A stretch of DNA of 32,427 bases from an uncultured Clostridia bacterium (GCA_904502225.1 CAJGDO010000014.1:1-32427), one strand, 5' to 3'; positions 16,759-25,669 are shown, counted from the stretch's first letter. A program made the numbers and translations. Notes: generated from the sequence alone by a model not told the origin.

Positions 16759-19566
16759 CTATTTAATAATAATTACTTTGTCAGAAACTTCGCCGTCTCC
16801 GTTTTCATAACCGTTATCATAACCAGCATCATTTTGTTCATTAAAAACGATATAGAAAGTTGTTCTAACAGTTCCAAACGTTTCAGTTGACAACTGAATT
16901 TTTTGTTCTGGGTCTAGATAAACGGTAAAGGTGTCAAAATCGCCGAACATGTTGCACAATTCTTCTTTTAAAGCGTCGTAAGAGTCTGCTTTAAAAGGAA
17001 CTCTCATTTTTTCTTGTGTGCTAACAACAAAAACTGTTCCAACAAATTCTTCTGTTCCAACGTTGTCGCCACCCATATTTCCAGTTCCGCTGTTTTCCCC
17101 ACCAGATGGGCCGTCAGATTGAGATTGAACGTTAATAACAATTATTTTGTTTTCAAAGTCGATCGTGCCGTCTTGTGGGTATCCGTCAACAGTCATAACG
17201 ATAGTTGCACCCGTCATACTCATTCTAATGTCATAAGAGCCAATCTGTTTCATATAGAACATTTGTAATGAGAACACACCGTTGTCTTGTAAGGTGATGG
17301 TGCATCTGCCCATATCCATACCCATTGTGGTAATTAAGCAAGTGTATTCGCCTGCGATATCCTTAAACGCTTCGTTAGAAGTATAACTGCTGTAATCTTC
17401 AATACCGTGTATGGTAAACTTTCCGCCGTTTTCTGCTTTAAGGTCTAACGTGCCGTTAATTTGAATGTTATTATTGGTAATCAACGATAACTGACAATAA
17501 CGGAGTTCGCCATTTTTATCAGTGCCGAAACTTGACACAATTGCTTCGCCTGTATAGGTCTTTGCATTTTCACTGCCGATTAAGAGAGTGAAAGTCTTAT
17601 TTTCTTCATTAATGGTTATTCTGCCATCTACCGCAATTTCCTCGCCGTTGTTATCTTGGCTTACCAATCTAAACGTTCCGCCAAAGCCAACAAGCATATT
17701 AACGTTATTACTATAAGTGCAAAGGATATAGAGTTCGCTAATATCTAACCCCATATCTTGTTCATATGGCATCTTGCAAGCCCTGTCAGTATAAAGACCA
17801 ACAAATTGCATTTGGGTTTCTGCTGGCATATTAGTCATATCTGCAAGCATTTGGTTAAATTGTTCTATTGACGCAAATTTCATTGGGCCGATAGGTTGGA
17901 GCATTTCGTGTTTAGAGTCCTTAACTAGCATATACAAAGCAATTTCTTTGCCTTGTGAAACGTCACCACTGCCACCGCCTTGGTTTCCTGTTTCTCTAAC
18001 CCACGCTTCAATTAAATAACGGCCATCTTGTAAGAATCTTACTTCATAATCTATAATTTCAAAGCCTTCTATCAAGTTTTTGTGTGCAAGCATTTTGCCA
18101 ACATCATTAATGTCGTCGCTCTCTTTTAACGTATAGTATGCTTCTGCAGACATTACGTTGCCATTTTCTAATATATAACAAATATCAAAATGAACTTTGC
18201 TACCTGCAACTTCGCCATTTTCTAGAATGTAAATGATTCCATTTCTTGCATCAATTTGAACTTCTAATTTAGCACTATTCATACCTAACATATAAAGGTA
18301 AGTCGTTCCCTCGTCTTCAGAGATTACGCCCGTAATGTTTAATGAATAATACATTCCGTCCATTCTGAAGTTTTCAAAACCAGTGAACACACCGTTTTCT
18401 TGAACGGTAATGTATGCAAGTTCTTCTATTTGATTGCAAATTATATAATCGCCAGCAAGGTTTTTGTTAAAGTTTGCTGGGTCTTTTTCAACAGCATCGT
18501 CTAAATTGTAAACCCCATCAAGTTTAACGGTCGTTTCATCGCCTAAAACGAACATAAACACGTCAGAACTATCTTCTGGGATAAACGCTGCAGAACTGTC
18601 GATTGCATATTCATCAATTATAAAGAGTGGAAGAATTGTTCCGTGTAAAACTTGACCTTCAAAGGTAAATTCTGCCCTATAATCTCTTCTATCCATCTTG
18701 ATTGCTTGTGGAAGCCTTTGTGCACCGTACATAACGTCAAAGTAGGTTATATACATGCTTGGGTCATCAGGTTTTACTTGACCTGTGCCAGAACCACCTT
18801 CTTCGCCGTCATCTTCATAATCGTTTCCGCCAGAGTTGTTTGACAATGCTTGCAACTCTTCAAAGGTGATTTTATTTATCAAATATCTTTGAACGTTTTG
18901 GCAGTCAAAAAGGTCGATTAAGCCGTTTGCATCAACGTCGCCCGCATTGGTTGAGAAGTAAGTTTCATCACCCAAAGTGCCAACAATGAATTTTTGCATA
19001 AGCATCAAGTCCTTAATGCTAACTTGTTCATCGCCGTCAACGTCGCCCTTAATCGCTGGGCCTTGACCAACGCCAAAAACTTCTATTGTGCTAGGGTTGC
19101 AATTATAACCAATATAGTTTGCGTTTACGTCGGTTAATGCTGAACTCATATACCACACTTCGCCAAAGCCTGTTTCACGGGCAATAACGTCTATGGTAAA
19201 CAAGATTGTTTCATCTGCATAATTTTCGTTAGCAGAGTTGCAAATTATGTTTACGATAGTGCCACTTGCATTGCATTGATAATTGCTATCAGCAAATTGT
19301 TCTGCAATTTCAAACTCTGCGAAAGTGACGTTTGTAGGCAAACTTATAACAAAGTTAAAACCTGCGATATTAGAATTGCCTTTTGCACTGAAAGTCAACG
19401 TTTCTTTTTTGCCAACTTCTGTTTGAACTTGGTTTGCACCAACAATAACTTGCCCGCCCGTGCTTATGGCTTCATCAGCGAACGCTGTTGACATAACGCC
19501 AAAAGAACAAAGTGCCATCATCACGGCAAGAATTGCGATTGCAAAAATCTTTTTAATTCCTTTCAT
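16759..19566 (-). CDS. Secreted cohesin-like/dockerin protein with beta-rich repeats
   Basis: Exported protein of 935 residues with a Sec signal peptide (likely cleaved after AFA, residue 30). Residues about 35-165 form a cohesin-like beta domain (NIAGFNFVISLP, ILFTIDV). Residues 174-237 are a type I dockerin with two calcium loops, D175-D186 (DVDGDEQVSIKD) and D210-D221 (DVDANGLIDLFD). An acidic, Gly-rich linker leads into about 650 residues of beta-rich sequence without a recognised enzyme. Within it, an [IL]AG[DE]Y...NGVF unit appears near 369-412 and again near 736-785, and Gly-rich linkers separate modules near 528 and 820. It is the last gene of the operon, 18 bases after its neighbour, with an AAGGAG site. 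I infer a role in non-covalent assembly of cell-surface complexes; the ligand is unknown. Confidence 0.85.
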   Translation of the reverse strand: MKGIKKIFAIAILAVMMALCSFGVMSTAFADEAISTGGQVIVGANQVQTEVGKKETLTFSAKGNSNIAGFNFVISLPTNVTFAEFEIAEQFADSNYQCNASGTIVNIICNSANENYADETILFTIDVIARETGFGEVWYMSSALTDVNANYIGYNCNPSTIEVFGVGQGPAIKGDVDGDEQVSIKDLMLMQKFIVGTLGDETYFSTNAGDVDANGLIDLFDCQNVQRYLINKITFEELQALSNNSGGNDYEDDGEEGGSGTGQVKPDDPSMYITYFDVMYGAQRLPQAIKMDRRDYRAEFTFEGQVLHGTILPLFIIDEYAIDSSAAFIPEDSSDVFMFVLGDETTVKLDGVYNLDDAVEKDPANFNKNLAGDYIICNQIEELAYITVQENGVFTGFENFRMDGMYYSLNITGVISEDEGTTYLYMLGMNSAKLEVQIDARNGIIYILENGEVAGSKVHFDICYILENGNVMSAEAYYTLKESDDINDVGKMLAHKNLIEGFEIIDYEVRFLQDGRYLIEAWVRETGNQGGGSGDVSQGKEIALYMLVKDSKHEMLQPIGPMKFASIEQFNQMLADMTNMPAETQMQFVGLYTDRACKMPYEQDMGLDISELYILCTYSNNVNMLVGFGGTFRLVSQDNNGEEIAVDGRITINEENKTFTLLIGSENAKTYTGEAIVSSFGTDKNGELRYCQLSLITNNNIQINGTLDLKAENGGKFTIHGIEDYSSYTSNEAFKDIAGEYTCLITTMGMDMGRCTITLQDNGVFSLQMFYMKQIGSYDIRMSMTGATIVMTVDGYPQDGTIDFENKIIVINVQSQSDGPSGGENSGTGNMGGDNVGTEEFVGTVFVVSTQEKMRVPFKADSYDALKEELCNMFGDFDTFTVYLDPEQKIQLSTETFGTVRTTFYIVFNEQNDAGYDNGYENGDGEVSDKVIIIK

Positions 19567-19584
19567 CTCTATTTCTCCTTATAC

Positions 19585-22575
19585 TTATTTTTTAATTATC
19601 GTAATACTGCTGTTGACACTTTCAACCACGTCTTGGTTAAATGCATAAGCAGATACAGTTGTTTGAATTAGGTTTGTGTCTGTTATTTCGCCATCGATAA
19701 TAAAGCCCGCTATTTGCTTAAACTCTGTTAGGTTTTGACCTTTTGCCCAAACAAGTTTAATCTTATCTCCCTCAACGTTATAATCAGAATAATCTTCTTC
19801 AATGGTTGCACCAACAAGGTTAAGATTTCTTATTCTAATGTCTATAAGCATACCGCCAACGTTGACGTTGCCACGAACGATTAAATCAATATAAGTCTTT
19901 CCTTCAACAACGTAAACAACCAAAACAAATTCATTGTCTATATTCGCCGAAACAAGTTCCAATCTTCCGTTTATGGTAATATCCATATCAGGCATAACGC
20001 TTGGGATATTTTCCCACTTGAACGAATATTGAATATCGTTATAATCTGGCGAATTAGGAACAGGAATTTTTTGTCCTTCAAGCACCCTTTCGGTGTGGTA
20101 GGTATCGTTATTAATTAAGTAATTAACGGTGTAATACCTTAATGCCGTTGCACTGAACGTCAAGTTCTTTGCTGGCATAACCGAAGGCATTTCTCCCCAA
20201 CCACTGAACACGTAATTATCGTCGTAATAAGGTGGGTCTATTGCAATAATAACGTCGTTATATAAAACTCTTTGCGTGTAATACAATTCACCATTTATGT
20301 AATAGTAAATTGAATAAGGCTTACCTTCAAACTCTGCATAGATAATGGTATCACCCGAAATTGCAGTGTCAAACGAGAAGTCCACCATTTGCCCACCGTT
20401 AAAAGTTTTCCATCTCTTAAATATATAGCCTTCTTTTTGTGGTGACTTTGGAATTGAAACTTTTTGACCATACTTAACGGTTATCGTGCTGTAAACTTCA
20501 CTGCTTTCTAAATCTTGGAAAACAACTTGATAATCGTTTGCCTCGAAGATAGCGTTTACTGTTAAATCACTTGTAATGCAATCAAACGCTTTATCCCAAC
20601 CAACAAAGGTGTGGCCGACAAGTTCAACGCCTGGGCTTGTCGCACTATTTCTATATTCTATAATTTGTTCTTCATAAACGTGCGTGCCGTAAACGAAAGA
20701 AACTTTATAGAAATTAACTTCAAACACAGCGATATAAACTATGTCACCTGTAATACTCTCAATATTGCCACTGCCACTTTCTATATCCCAACATACAAAG
20801 GTGTATCCTTCTTTTTGTGGGGTTGCAGGCAAGATTGCAGGTTGGAATTCTTCAACCGTTTGTGAACTAACAACAGTTGATTCAACCTTAAATATAACCG
20901 TGAACGTTTGGTTTGGTTTTGCTTGCATTTTTGCATAAACCGATAAGTCGCCGTCAAGCACTGTGTTGAACGAGAAAGGCATTGTAAACTCTTGGTCTAA
21001 ATACCAACCGTAGAACAAATAGTCTTCTAATTCATAAACGTAAAAATCAATCGCATTGCCATATTCAACGCTTTGGGTATAAACCTTTTGGTCGCCGTAA
21101 TAAAAGTCCAAAGTATAAACTTTTGCTTGGTATTGAGCGACAAACACAGCGTCTTCAACAATGTTAGTGTAATCGCCATCCCAACCTAAAAAGTCAAAGC
21201 CAACTCTTTCGGCAAGGTTTGGTGCCACTGCACTTTGCCCATACTTAACGTATTGCGTTGCACCAATTTTTTTCATATTGTGGCTATAGAACATAACCAC
21301 GAAAGTCTTTTCTTCAAACACTGCGTAAACATCAAGGTCGCCGTTGACTTTATTGAAGTTTTTATCCCATCTAATAAAGTCATAGCCTTCTAAATAAGGT
21401 ATTTCTTCTGGCTCAACAGCACTGTTGCCGTGGTTTACCACTTGTGGCTCGCCAATAAGCGTTTGGCCGTTATAGAATTTTACCGTGTAAGATTTAATCT
21501 TAAAGATAGGGTAAATTTCGGTATCTGCAGTGATATTTTGGAAATCTTTGTCCCAACCAACAAACTCATAACCATCTTTATAAGGGCTACCAGGTAGAAT
21601 TGCCGATTTGCCTTGTTCAACCGTTTGTGTTCCGCCATATTGGTTTCCATCAAAGTCAAAGAACTTAACGGTATATTTTTCAATAATAGGAACTAACTTT
21701 GCGTGCAATTCAAGGTGTCCGTACAATGGTAAAGAAAAATCATAAGGTTCAACATCATCTAGTTGAATATACCAACCCATAAACACGTAGCCAGCCCTTG
21801 ACACAACGCCAGGGAAAGGAACGGTGTTGCCACGCCCTACTTCTATTGATTCAAGTTGAGCAAAAGGGTTTCCGTCAACGTAAAAACTGACGTTAAATGG
21901 GATTGGTGTGTAGTTTAGATAAATTTTCCCGTCCTGAACAATGTTTTCGGCATTACCCGTATATCCACTGTAATCATATCCGCCAATTTCTGGTATGGTT
22001 GGAAAATCAAAATCATCGCCGTGTCTTACCGTTTGAACTGAAAGAATTTGCTTTTCAAAGCCGTATAAAATCACGGTGTACTCTTTATCTTTAAGCACTG
22101 CGTTTACAACAGTGTCTTGCATAACGTTATCAAAAGAGTTATCCCAACAATCGAACTCTTTTCCTTCGCCACAGTCAAACTCAACAGGTGCAACTGCCGT
22201 TTGACCTTGTGCAACGATTTGCTCGTTTACCACTTGCCCGTTCACGCAGAACTTAACGGTGAACATTGCCCTTTCAAGTTGCCATACAGCCGTTAAAACA
22301 CGGTCGCTTTCAATCTTGGTCTTAAAAGAGAACTTGTTGCCTTGCTCATCTGCCCAGTGCAAGAAAATCTTGCCCGCCATTGCCGGCGTTTCAGGAACGC
22401 TTAAATAATTTTCAACCGTTTGCGTTTGATACTCTGTGTTTTCATCAAGCATAAACACAACTTGGTGGCTTTCATCTGCCTTTACATAGGTCGAGTTAAG
22501 CGAAATTGCACCGGTTAGTAAAAAGGTTAAGCATACTAATAAAAGTGTTGTTAATTTAATCGATAACTTTTTCAT
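19585..22575 (-). CDS. Secreted InlB-type repeat protein with C-terminal cohesin-like domain
   Basis: Exported protein of 996 residues with an N-terminal signal peptide (cleavage probably near residue 33, after VKA). It carries about 13 tandem repeats of roughly 60-75 residues of the InlB B-repeat/Flg_new type. Each has a TVKFY-like strand, a QTVxxGxSAxxP turn and a GYxFxGWD motif. The last about 117 residues differ and read like a cohesin domain (GNVNVGGMLIDIRI, IKLVWAKGQN, FKQIAGFIIDG), laid out like the cohesin-like domain of the next gene. It ends SSITIIKK with no sortase motif or membrane anchor. The ATG follows AAAAGGAGG; the gap to the upstream gene is 17 bases. The likely role is an extracellular stalk presenting a cohesin-like module; the dockerin of the next gene is an obvious candidate partner. 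Confidence 0.83.
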   Translation of the reverse strand: MKKLSIKLTTLLLVCLTFLLTGAISLNSTYVKADESHQVVFMLDENTEYQTQTVENYLSVPETPAMAGKIFLHWADEQGNKFSFKTKIESDRVLTAVWQLERAMFTVKFCVNGQVVNEQIVAQGQTAVAPVEFDCGEGKEFDCWDNSFDNVMQDTVVNAVLKDKEYTVILYGFEKQILSVQTVRHGDDFDFPTIPEIGGYDYSGYTGNAENIVQDGKIYLNYTPIPFNVSFYVDGNPFAQLESIEVGRGNTVPFPGVVSRAGYVFMGWYIQLDDVEPYDFSLPLYGHLELHAKLVPIIEKYTVKFFDFDGNQYGGTQTVEQGKSAILPGSPYKDGYEFVGWDKDFQNITADTEIYPIFKIKSYTVKFYNGQTLIGEPQVVNHGNSAVEPEEIPYLEGYDFIRWDKNFNKVNGDLDVYAVFEEKTFVVMFYSHNMKKIGATQYVKYGQSAVAPNLAERVGFDFLGWDGDYTNIVEDAVFVAQYQAKVYTLDFYYGDQKVYTQSVEYGNAIDFYVYELEDYLFYGWYLDQEFTMPFSFNTVLDGDLSVYAKMQAKPNQTFTVIFKVESTVVSSQTVEEFQPAILPATPQKEGYTFVCWDIESGSGNIESITGDIVYIAVFEVNFYKVSFVYGTHVYEEQIIEYRNSATSPGVELVGHTFVGWDKAFDCITSDLTVNAIFEANDYQVVFQDLESSEVYSTITVKYGQKVSIPKSPQKEGYIFKRWKTFNGGQMVDFSFDTAISGDTIIYAEFEGKPYSIYYYINGELYYTQRVLYNDVIIAIDPPYYDDNYVFSGWGEMPSVMPAKNLTFSATALRYYTVNYLINNDTYHTERVLEGQKIPVPNSPDYNDIQYSFKWENIPSVMPDMDITINGRLELVSANIDNEFVLVVYVVEGKTYIDLIVRGNVNVGGMLIDIRIRNLNLVGATIEEDYSDYNVEGDKIKLVWAKGQNLTEFKQIAGFIIDGEITDTNLIQTTVSAYAFNQDVVESVNSSITIIKK

Positions 22576-22592
22576 ATTTTGCCTCCTTTTAA

Positions 22593-25382
22593 TTATTCAG
22601 CGTATAAACTGATATTGTCTGTAATTGGGGTATTTTCAAAATCAAAGATTTGGTTAGTACCCACCACCTTCCAAACGGTGTAGCCGTCTGGTAAAGCAGG
22701 TTCTATTGCATATTTTCCATCAGCAACCTTTTGAACGTTGCCATACACTTGGCCATCTACGTAGAAGTAAACGGTAAATGCATTAAACACTTGGTCCCAA
22801 CCAGCATATAGGTTAAGTTCCTCGGTAATTGGTGTTGAGAAATCAAACGCCACTGTGCAGTTTTCATCTAAATACCAACCGGTAAAGATGTGTCCCATCT
22901 TACTTGGCGTTCTTGGAATGCTTACGTATGCTTGATATTTGGTGTAGCCAAAGTGGATAATTTCGTTATCGTCATAGAAATAAACTACAACGACTTGGCT
23001 ATCGTAAATTGCATAAACTTCCATATCTTCTGTGACGGCGGAAACGTCTTCGCTCCAGCCCACAAAATCATAACCTTGAACGTATGGTGCGTTTGGCGAA
23101 ACGGCTTGCTCGTTATAGTAAACGACAACCGTTTCAATCAAGGTCGTTTGGTCTTGTTCATAGAAACTTACCGTGTATGAATTTTTGGTAAAGATTGCTG
23201 AAACGTTAACGTCATCACTAACGTTTGTAAAATCGCCTTCCCAATACAAGAAAGTGTGTCCTGCCTTGGTTGGAACACCAGGCGAAACGGCATCTTTTCC
23301 GCTGTAAATTTGTTGTTCGCTTATAACCACGCCGTCAACAAAGAATTTAACCGTGTATGTTTCAAGCACAATTTCATCAAACTTGGCGTAAAGCGAAACG
23401 TCTTTTGTTGCCGTTAAAGTAAAGTCATATTTTTCGGTAAAGTCGCTATCAACGTACCAACCGTCAAAACTATATCCGTCCTTGGTTGGCGTTGCAGGAA
23501 CGGCAAACGCTTTGCCATAATCTGCAAACACTTCATCAACTTCTAAACTGCCGTCATAACAGGTTGCAACAAAGGTTATAACCTCGTATTTGGCAGTGAT
23601 AACTAAATCTTCAAGCACACTGTCAAACTCTTTATCCCAACCAATAAACTCATAGCCCGTTCTTGTTGGTTCGGTTGGCTCAACCGCACTTTGAGAATAG
23701 TTCACTGTTTGCTCGTCAATAACCGTTTGGTCAAAGTCGACAAACTTAACCGTAAAGGTCAAGGTTTCAAATTGAGCGGTAAAGTCAGTGTTTTCTAAAA
23801 TACCCGTGTCGATTGCCTTATCCCAACCAACGAATTTTTGGCCCGTTAAAGCAACAACGCTTGGTTCGGTTGGCTTTTGGCCTTGTTCAACATATTGCGT
23901 GTCGATAAGGCTTCCGTTTGCGTAAAATCTAACTTCATAAACGCTGATTGGCTTTGGTTTATAAGTCGCAATCAAAATCATATCGCTTACGATAGGTGTG
24001 TTAAAGTTAAACTCAATTCCGTCTTGGTCAACCCACTTGTCGAACAACATATTTTCTTCCGTGTCAAGAATTGTCGTTGGAATTAAAGCAAGGTTGCCGT
24101 GTTCAATGAATTGTGTGTCATAACGGTTATACATATCGGCATCTCTATAGAATTGAACTGAATAAGTTTTGATAGTATAACTTGCTTTAACCACCAAGTT
24201 TTGGTCAACGCAAGTGTAATCACCTTCTTCACAAATCCATTCTTCAAATTCATAACCTTCCCTAGTTGGTCTTGCAGGCTCGATTGCACTGTCGCCTTCT
24301 TGAACGGTTTGGATTGCATCAATTCTCTTTCCATTCCAATCAACGAATTCAACTGTGTACGTCCTAACAGTTTCTTCCCAACCGGCGTATAGCGAAATAT
24401 TTTCAACAACTTTCTTGTTAAAGTCGTATAACTTGCTCAAACTTGCGTCGGTGTACCAACCTATAAACTCGTGGTTATCTCTCGTTGGTTGGAACATTTC
24501 TGCACAAGTGTTATAATCAATCTCTTGTGTGCTAATGATAACAGATTGACTTATGAATTGAACGGTTCTCTTTTCAGCCGTCATAATAACGCTTATATCA
24601 TATTGGTTTGCAGGCATTGTAAAGGTGTAAACGCTTTGGTTAGACACTTGTGTTTCACCTTGCACTATTTCAGCAAAATCATAACCAACCTTTTCGGTCA
24701 CGGTCAAGGTTAAATCGGTTTTATATAATATGCTGTCGCCACTCGAATAGGTTTTGCCACCAGAAACAATGCTCACGTCGCACATTTCATCATCAAAGTT
24801 TACGTTAAGCACATAACTTTTTGTAAAGAACTTGGCTTGCACGCTGTAATCTTGTGCTGGCATATTGAACGAATAGGTTTGGTTTGAACTAACAAGCGTT
24901 TGGCCGTTTTCACTATACCAACCGTCAAAGGTGTATCCCGCTTTTTCGGTTGCAGTCAAGGTCAAAGCAGTATTAAAATCTACTTGAGAGCCAGATTGAA
25001 CGCTACATTCAATTTCGCCTTGCTCTGCCTCGCAAGAATAACCAAACGTGAACTGCATAAGGTTAAACTTTGCAACAAGGTCAACGTTTTTGCTTACGCT
25101 AAAGGTATATTCGGCATCGCTAGAAATAAGCGTTTGCCCTTCATACCAACCGCCAAACGAACAACCCGTGTTTGCCGTTGCCGTTAGCGTCACACTGCTA
25201 CCCTTTTTGAGTTTGGTGCCAGAACTGCAAGTCCCACTAACGTTGCCGTACACTTGATTTTCAACGCTGTAAGTCACAGTGTACTTTTGTTCTTCTGGTT
25301 TACTGCTACAAGAAAGAGCAAAAAACGAAAAACAGAGCATTGAAAGAATAAGCATACAAATTAAAGCAATTCTCTTTTTCAC
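22593..25382 (-). CDS. Putative lipoprotein of InlB-type repeats
   Basis: Exported protein of 929 residues beginning with a lipoprotein-like signal (hydrophobic core, then FALSC with C25), so it is probably anchored to the membrane by lipid. The lipobox is slightly off consensus. Three longer repeats (about residues 33-270) with GYTFDGWY...SFNMPA motifs resemble the divergent bacterial-repeat (Flg_new_2) family. About ten InlB/Flg_new repeats follow, each with a VKF strand, a VEP or VSP turn and a GYxFxGW motif. It ends within a last repeat with no cohesin, dockerin or enzyme domain. The start codon is GTG at 25382, six bases after GGAGG. It is the first gene of the three-gene operon and the likely cell-attached member. 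Such repeats are often found in adhesins; the ligand cannot be told from sequence. Confidence 0.82.
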   Translation of the reverse strand: MKKRIALICMLILSMLCFSFFALSCSSKPEEQKYTVTYSVENQVYGNVSGTCSSGTKLKKGSSVTLTATANTGCSFGGWYEGQTLISSDAEYTFSVSKNVDLVAKFNLMQFTFGYSCEAEQGEIECSVQSGSQVDFNTALTLTATEKAGYTFDGWYSENGQTLVSSNQTYSFNMPAQDYSVQAKFFTKSYVLNVNFDDEMCDVSIVSGGKTYSSGDSILYKTDLTLTVTEKVGYDFAEIVQGETQVSNQSVYTFTMPANQYDISVIMTAEKRTVQFISQSVIISTQEIDYNTCAEMFQPTRDNHEFIGWYTDASLSKLYDFNKKVVENISLYAGWEETVRTYTVEFVDWNGKRIDAIQTVQEGDSAIEPARPTREGYEFEEWICEEGDYTCVDQNLVVKASYTIKTYSVQFYRDADMYNRYDTQFIEHGNLALIPTTILDTEENMLFDKWVDQDGIEFNFNTPIVSDMILIATYKPKPISVYEVRFYANGSLIDTQYVEQGQKPTEPSVVALTGQKFVGWDKAIDTGILENTDFTAQFETLTFTVKFVDFDQTVIDEQTVNYSQSAVEPTEPTRTGYEFIGWDKEFDSVLEDLVITAKYEVITFVATCYDGSLEVDEVFADYGKAFAVPATPTKDGYSFDGWYVDSDFTEKYDFTLTATKDVSLYAKFDEIVLETYTVKFFVDGVVISEQQIYSGKDAVSPGVPTKAGHTFLYWEGDFTNVSDDVNVSAIFTKNSYTVSFYEQDQTTLIETVVVYYNEQAVSPNAPYVQGYDFVGWSEDVSAVTEDMEVYAIYDSQVVVVYFYDDNEIIHFGYTKYQAYVSIPRTPSKMGHIFTGWYLDENCTVAFDFSTPITEELNLYAGWDQVFNAFTVYFYVDGQVYGNVQKVADGKYAIEPALPDGYTVWKVVGTNQIFDFENTPITDNISLYAE

Positions 25383-25405
25383 TATTTACCTCCAAAAAAA
25401 TAAAA

Positions 25406-25442
25406 CCAAGTCGTATTGATTGTGCCACAAAACTCGACTCGG
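25406..25442 (-). promoter_or_regulatory. Attenuator-like hairpin in the leader of the surface operon
   Basis: On the minus strand ACCGAGTCG pairs with CGACTTGGT (one G-T pair) around a 21-base loop that contains a smaller TTGT/ACAA pairing. The stem is followed at once by TTTTATTTTTTTT and then the GGAGG ribosome binding site of the lipoprotein gene. This is the layout of an intrinsic terminator inside a leader. An upstream segment (minus CGCATTGAT, 25450-25458) can pair 8 of 9 bases with ATCAATACG (25412-25420), which includes the start of the 3' arm, so an alternative fold exists. No known riboswitch class was recognised. Confidence 0.55.
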
Positions 25443-25475
25443 TAATAATATCAATGCGATTAAAAAATTTTGTTT

Positions 25476-25494
25476 AATGATATATAATATCATT
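25476..25494. repeat. Short perfect inverted repeat in the surface-operon leader
   Basis: AATGATAT and ATATCATT flank a three-base loop, just downstream of the predicted transcription start of the operon. It could be an operator overlapping the start region or a 5' mRNA stem. The sequence is AT-only apart from one G-C pair, so chance is possible. Confidence 0.5.
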
Positions 25495-25506
25495 GTTATA
25501 TCAACA

Positions 25507-25536
25507 ATTATAACCATAACCTTAAAAGGTTGTCAA
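25507..25536 (-). promoter_or_regulatory. Near-consensus sigma-A promoter of the surface operon
   Basis: On the minus strand a perfect TTGACA (25531-25536) and a perfect TATAAT (25507-25512) are separated by 18 bases. Transcription would start near 25500 and give a leader of about 118 bases before the GTG start. This is the best promoter match in the window. An inverted repeat, TCAAGCA/TGCTTGA (25533-25552), overlaps the -35 and could be an operator. Confidence 0.8.
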
Positions 25537-25597
25537 GCATTTGCGTGCTTGAGTTAAATAAAAGTTTTCCTTTATTTGTTATAAAGCCGTGTTTTTT

Positions 25598-25647
25598 TGA
25601 CGCTTTTAACAAAAATTTGCAATTTTGAGTAAGATATAAAAGCGTCA
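25598..25647. repeat. 10-base inverted repeat upstream of the cupin gene
   Basis: TGACGCTTTT (25598-25607) and AAAAGCGTCA (25638-25647) are perfect inverted copies with 30 bases between them, ending 22 bases before the cupin ATG. They could be paired operator half-sites around the cupin promoter or arms of a leader stem. A clear -35/-10 pair for the cupin gene could not be fixed; TTGACG and TATAAA-like elements both overlap the arms. Confidence 0.6.
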
Positions 25648-25669
25648 TAAGAAAAGAGGAGAAAATATT

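Noticed and set aside
19585..25382. Many regularly spaced repeats that might suggest a CRISPR array or DNA-level tandem repeats
   Set aside because: The periodicity is at protein level (60-75 residues) with divergent DNA; there are no short identical direct repeats with unique spacers and no cas genes.
25383..25500. Known riboswitch in the surface-operon leader, such as a cyclic-di-GMP class
   Set aside because: I could not find the conserved core motifs of the classes I know; only a terminator-like stem is supported.
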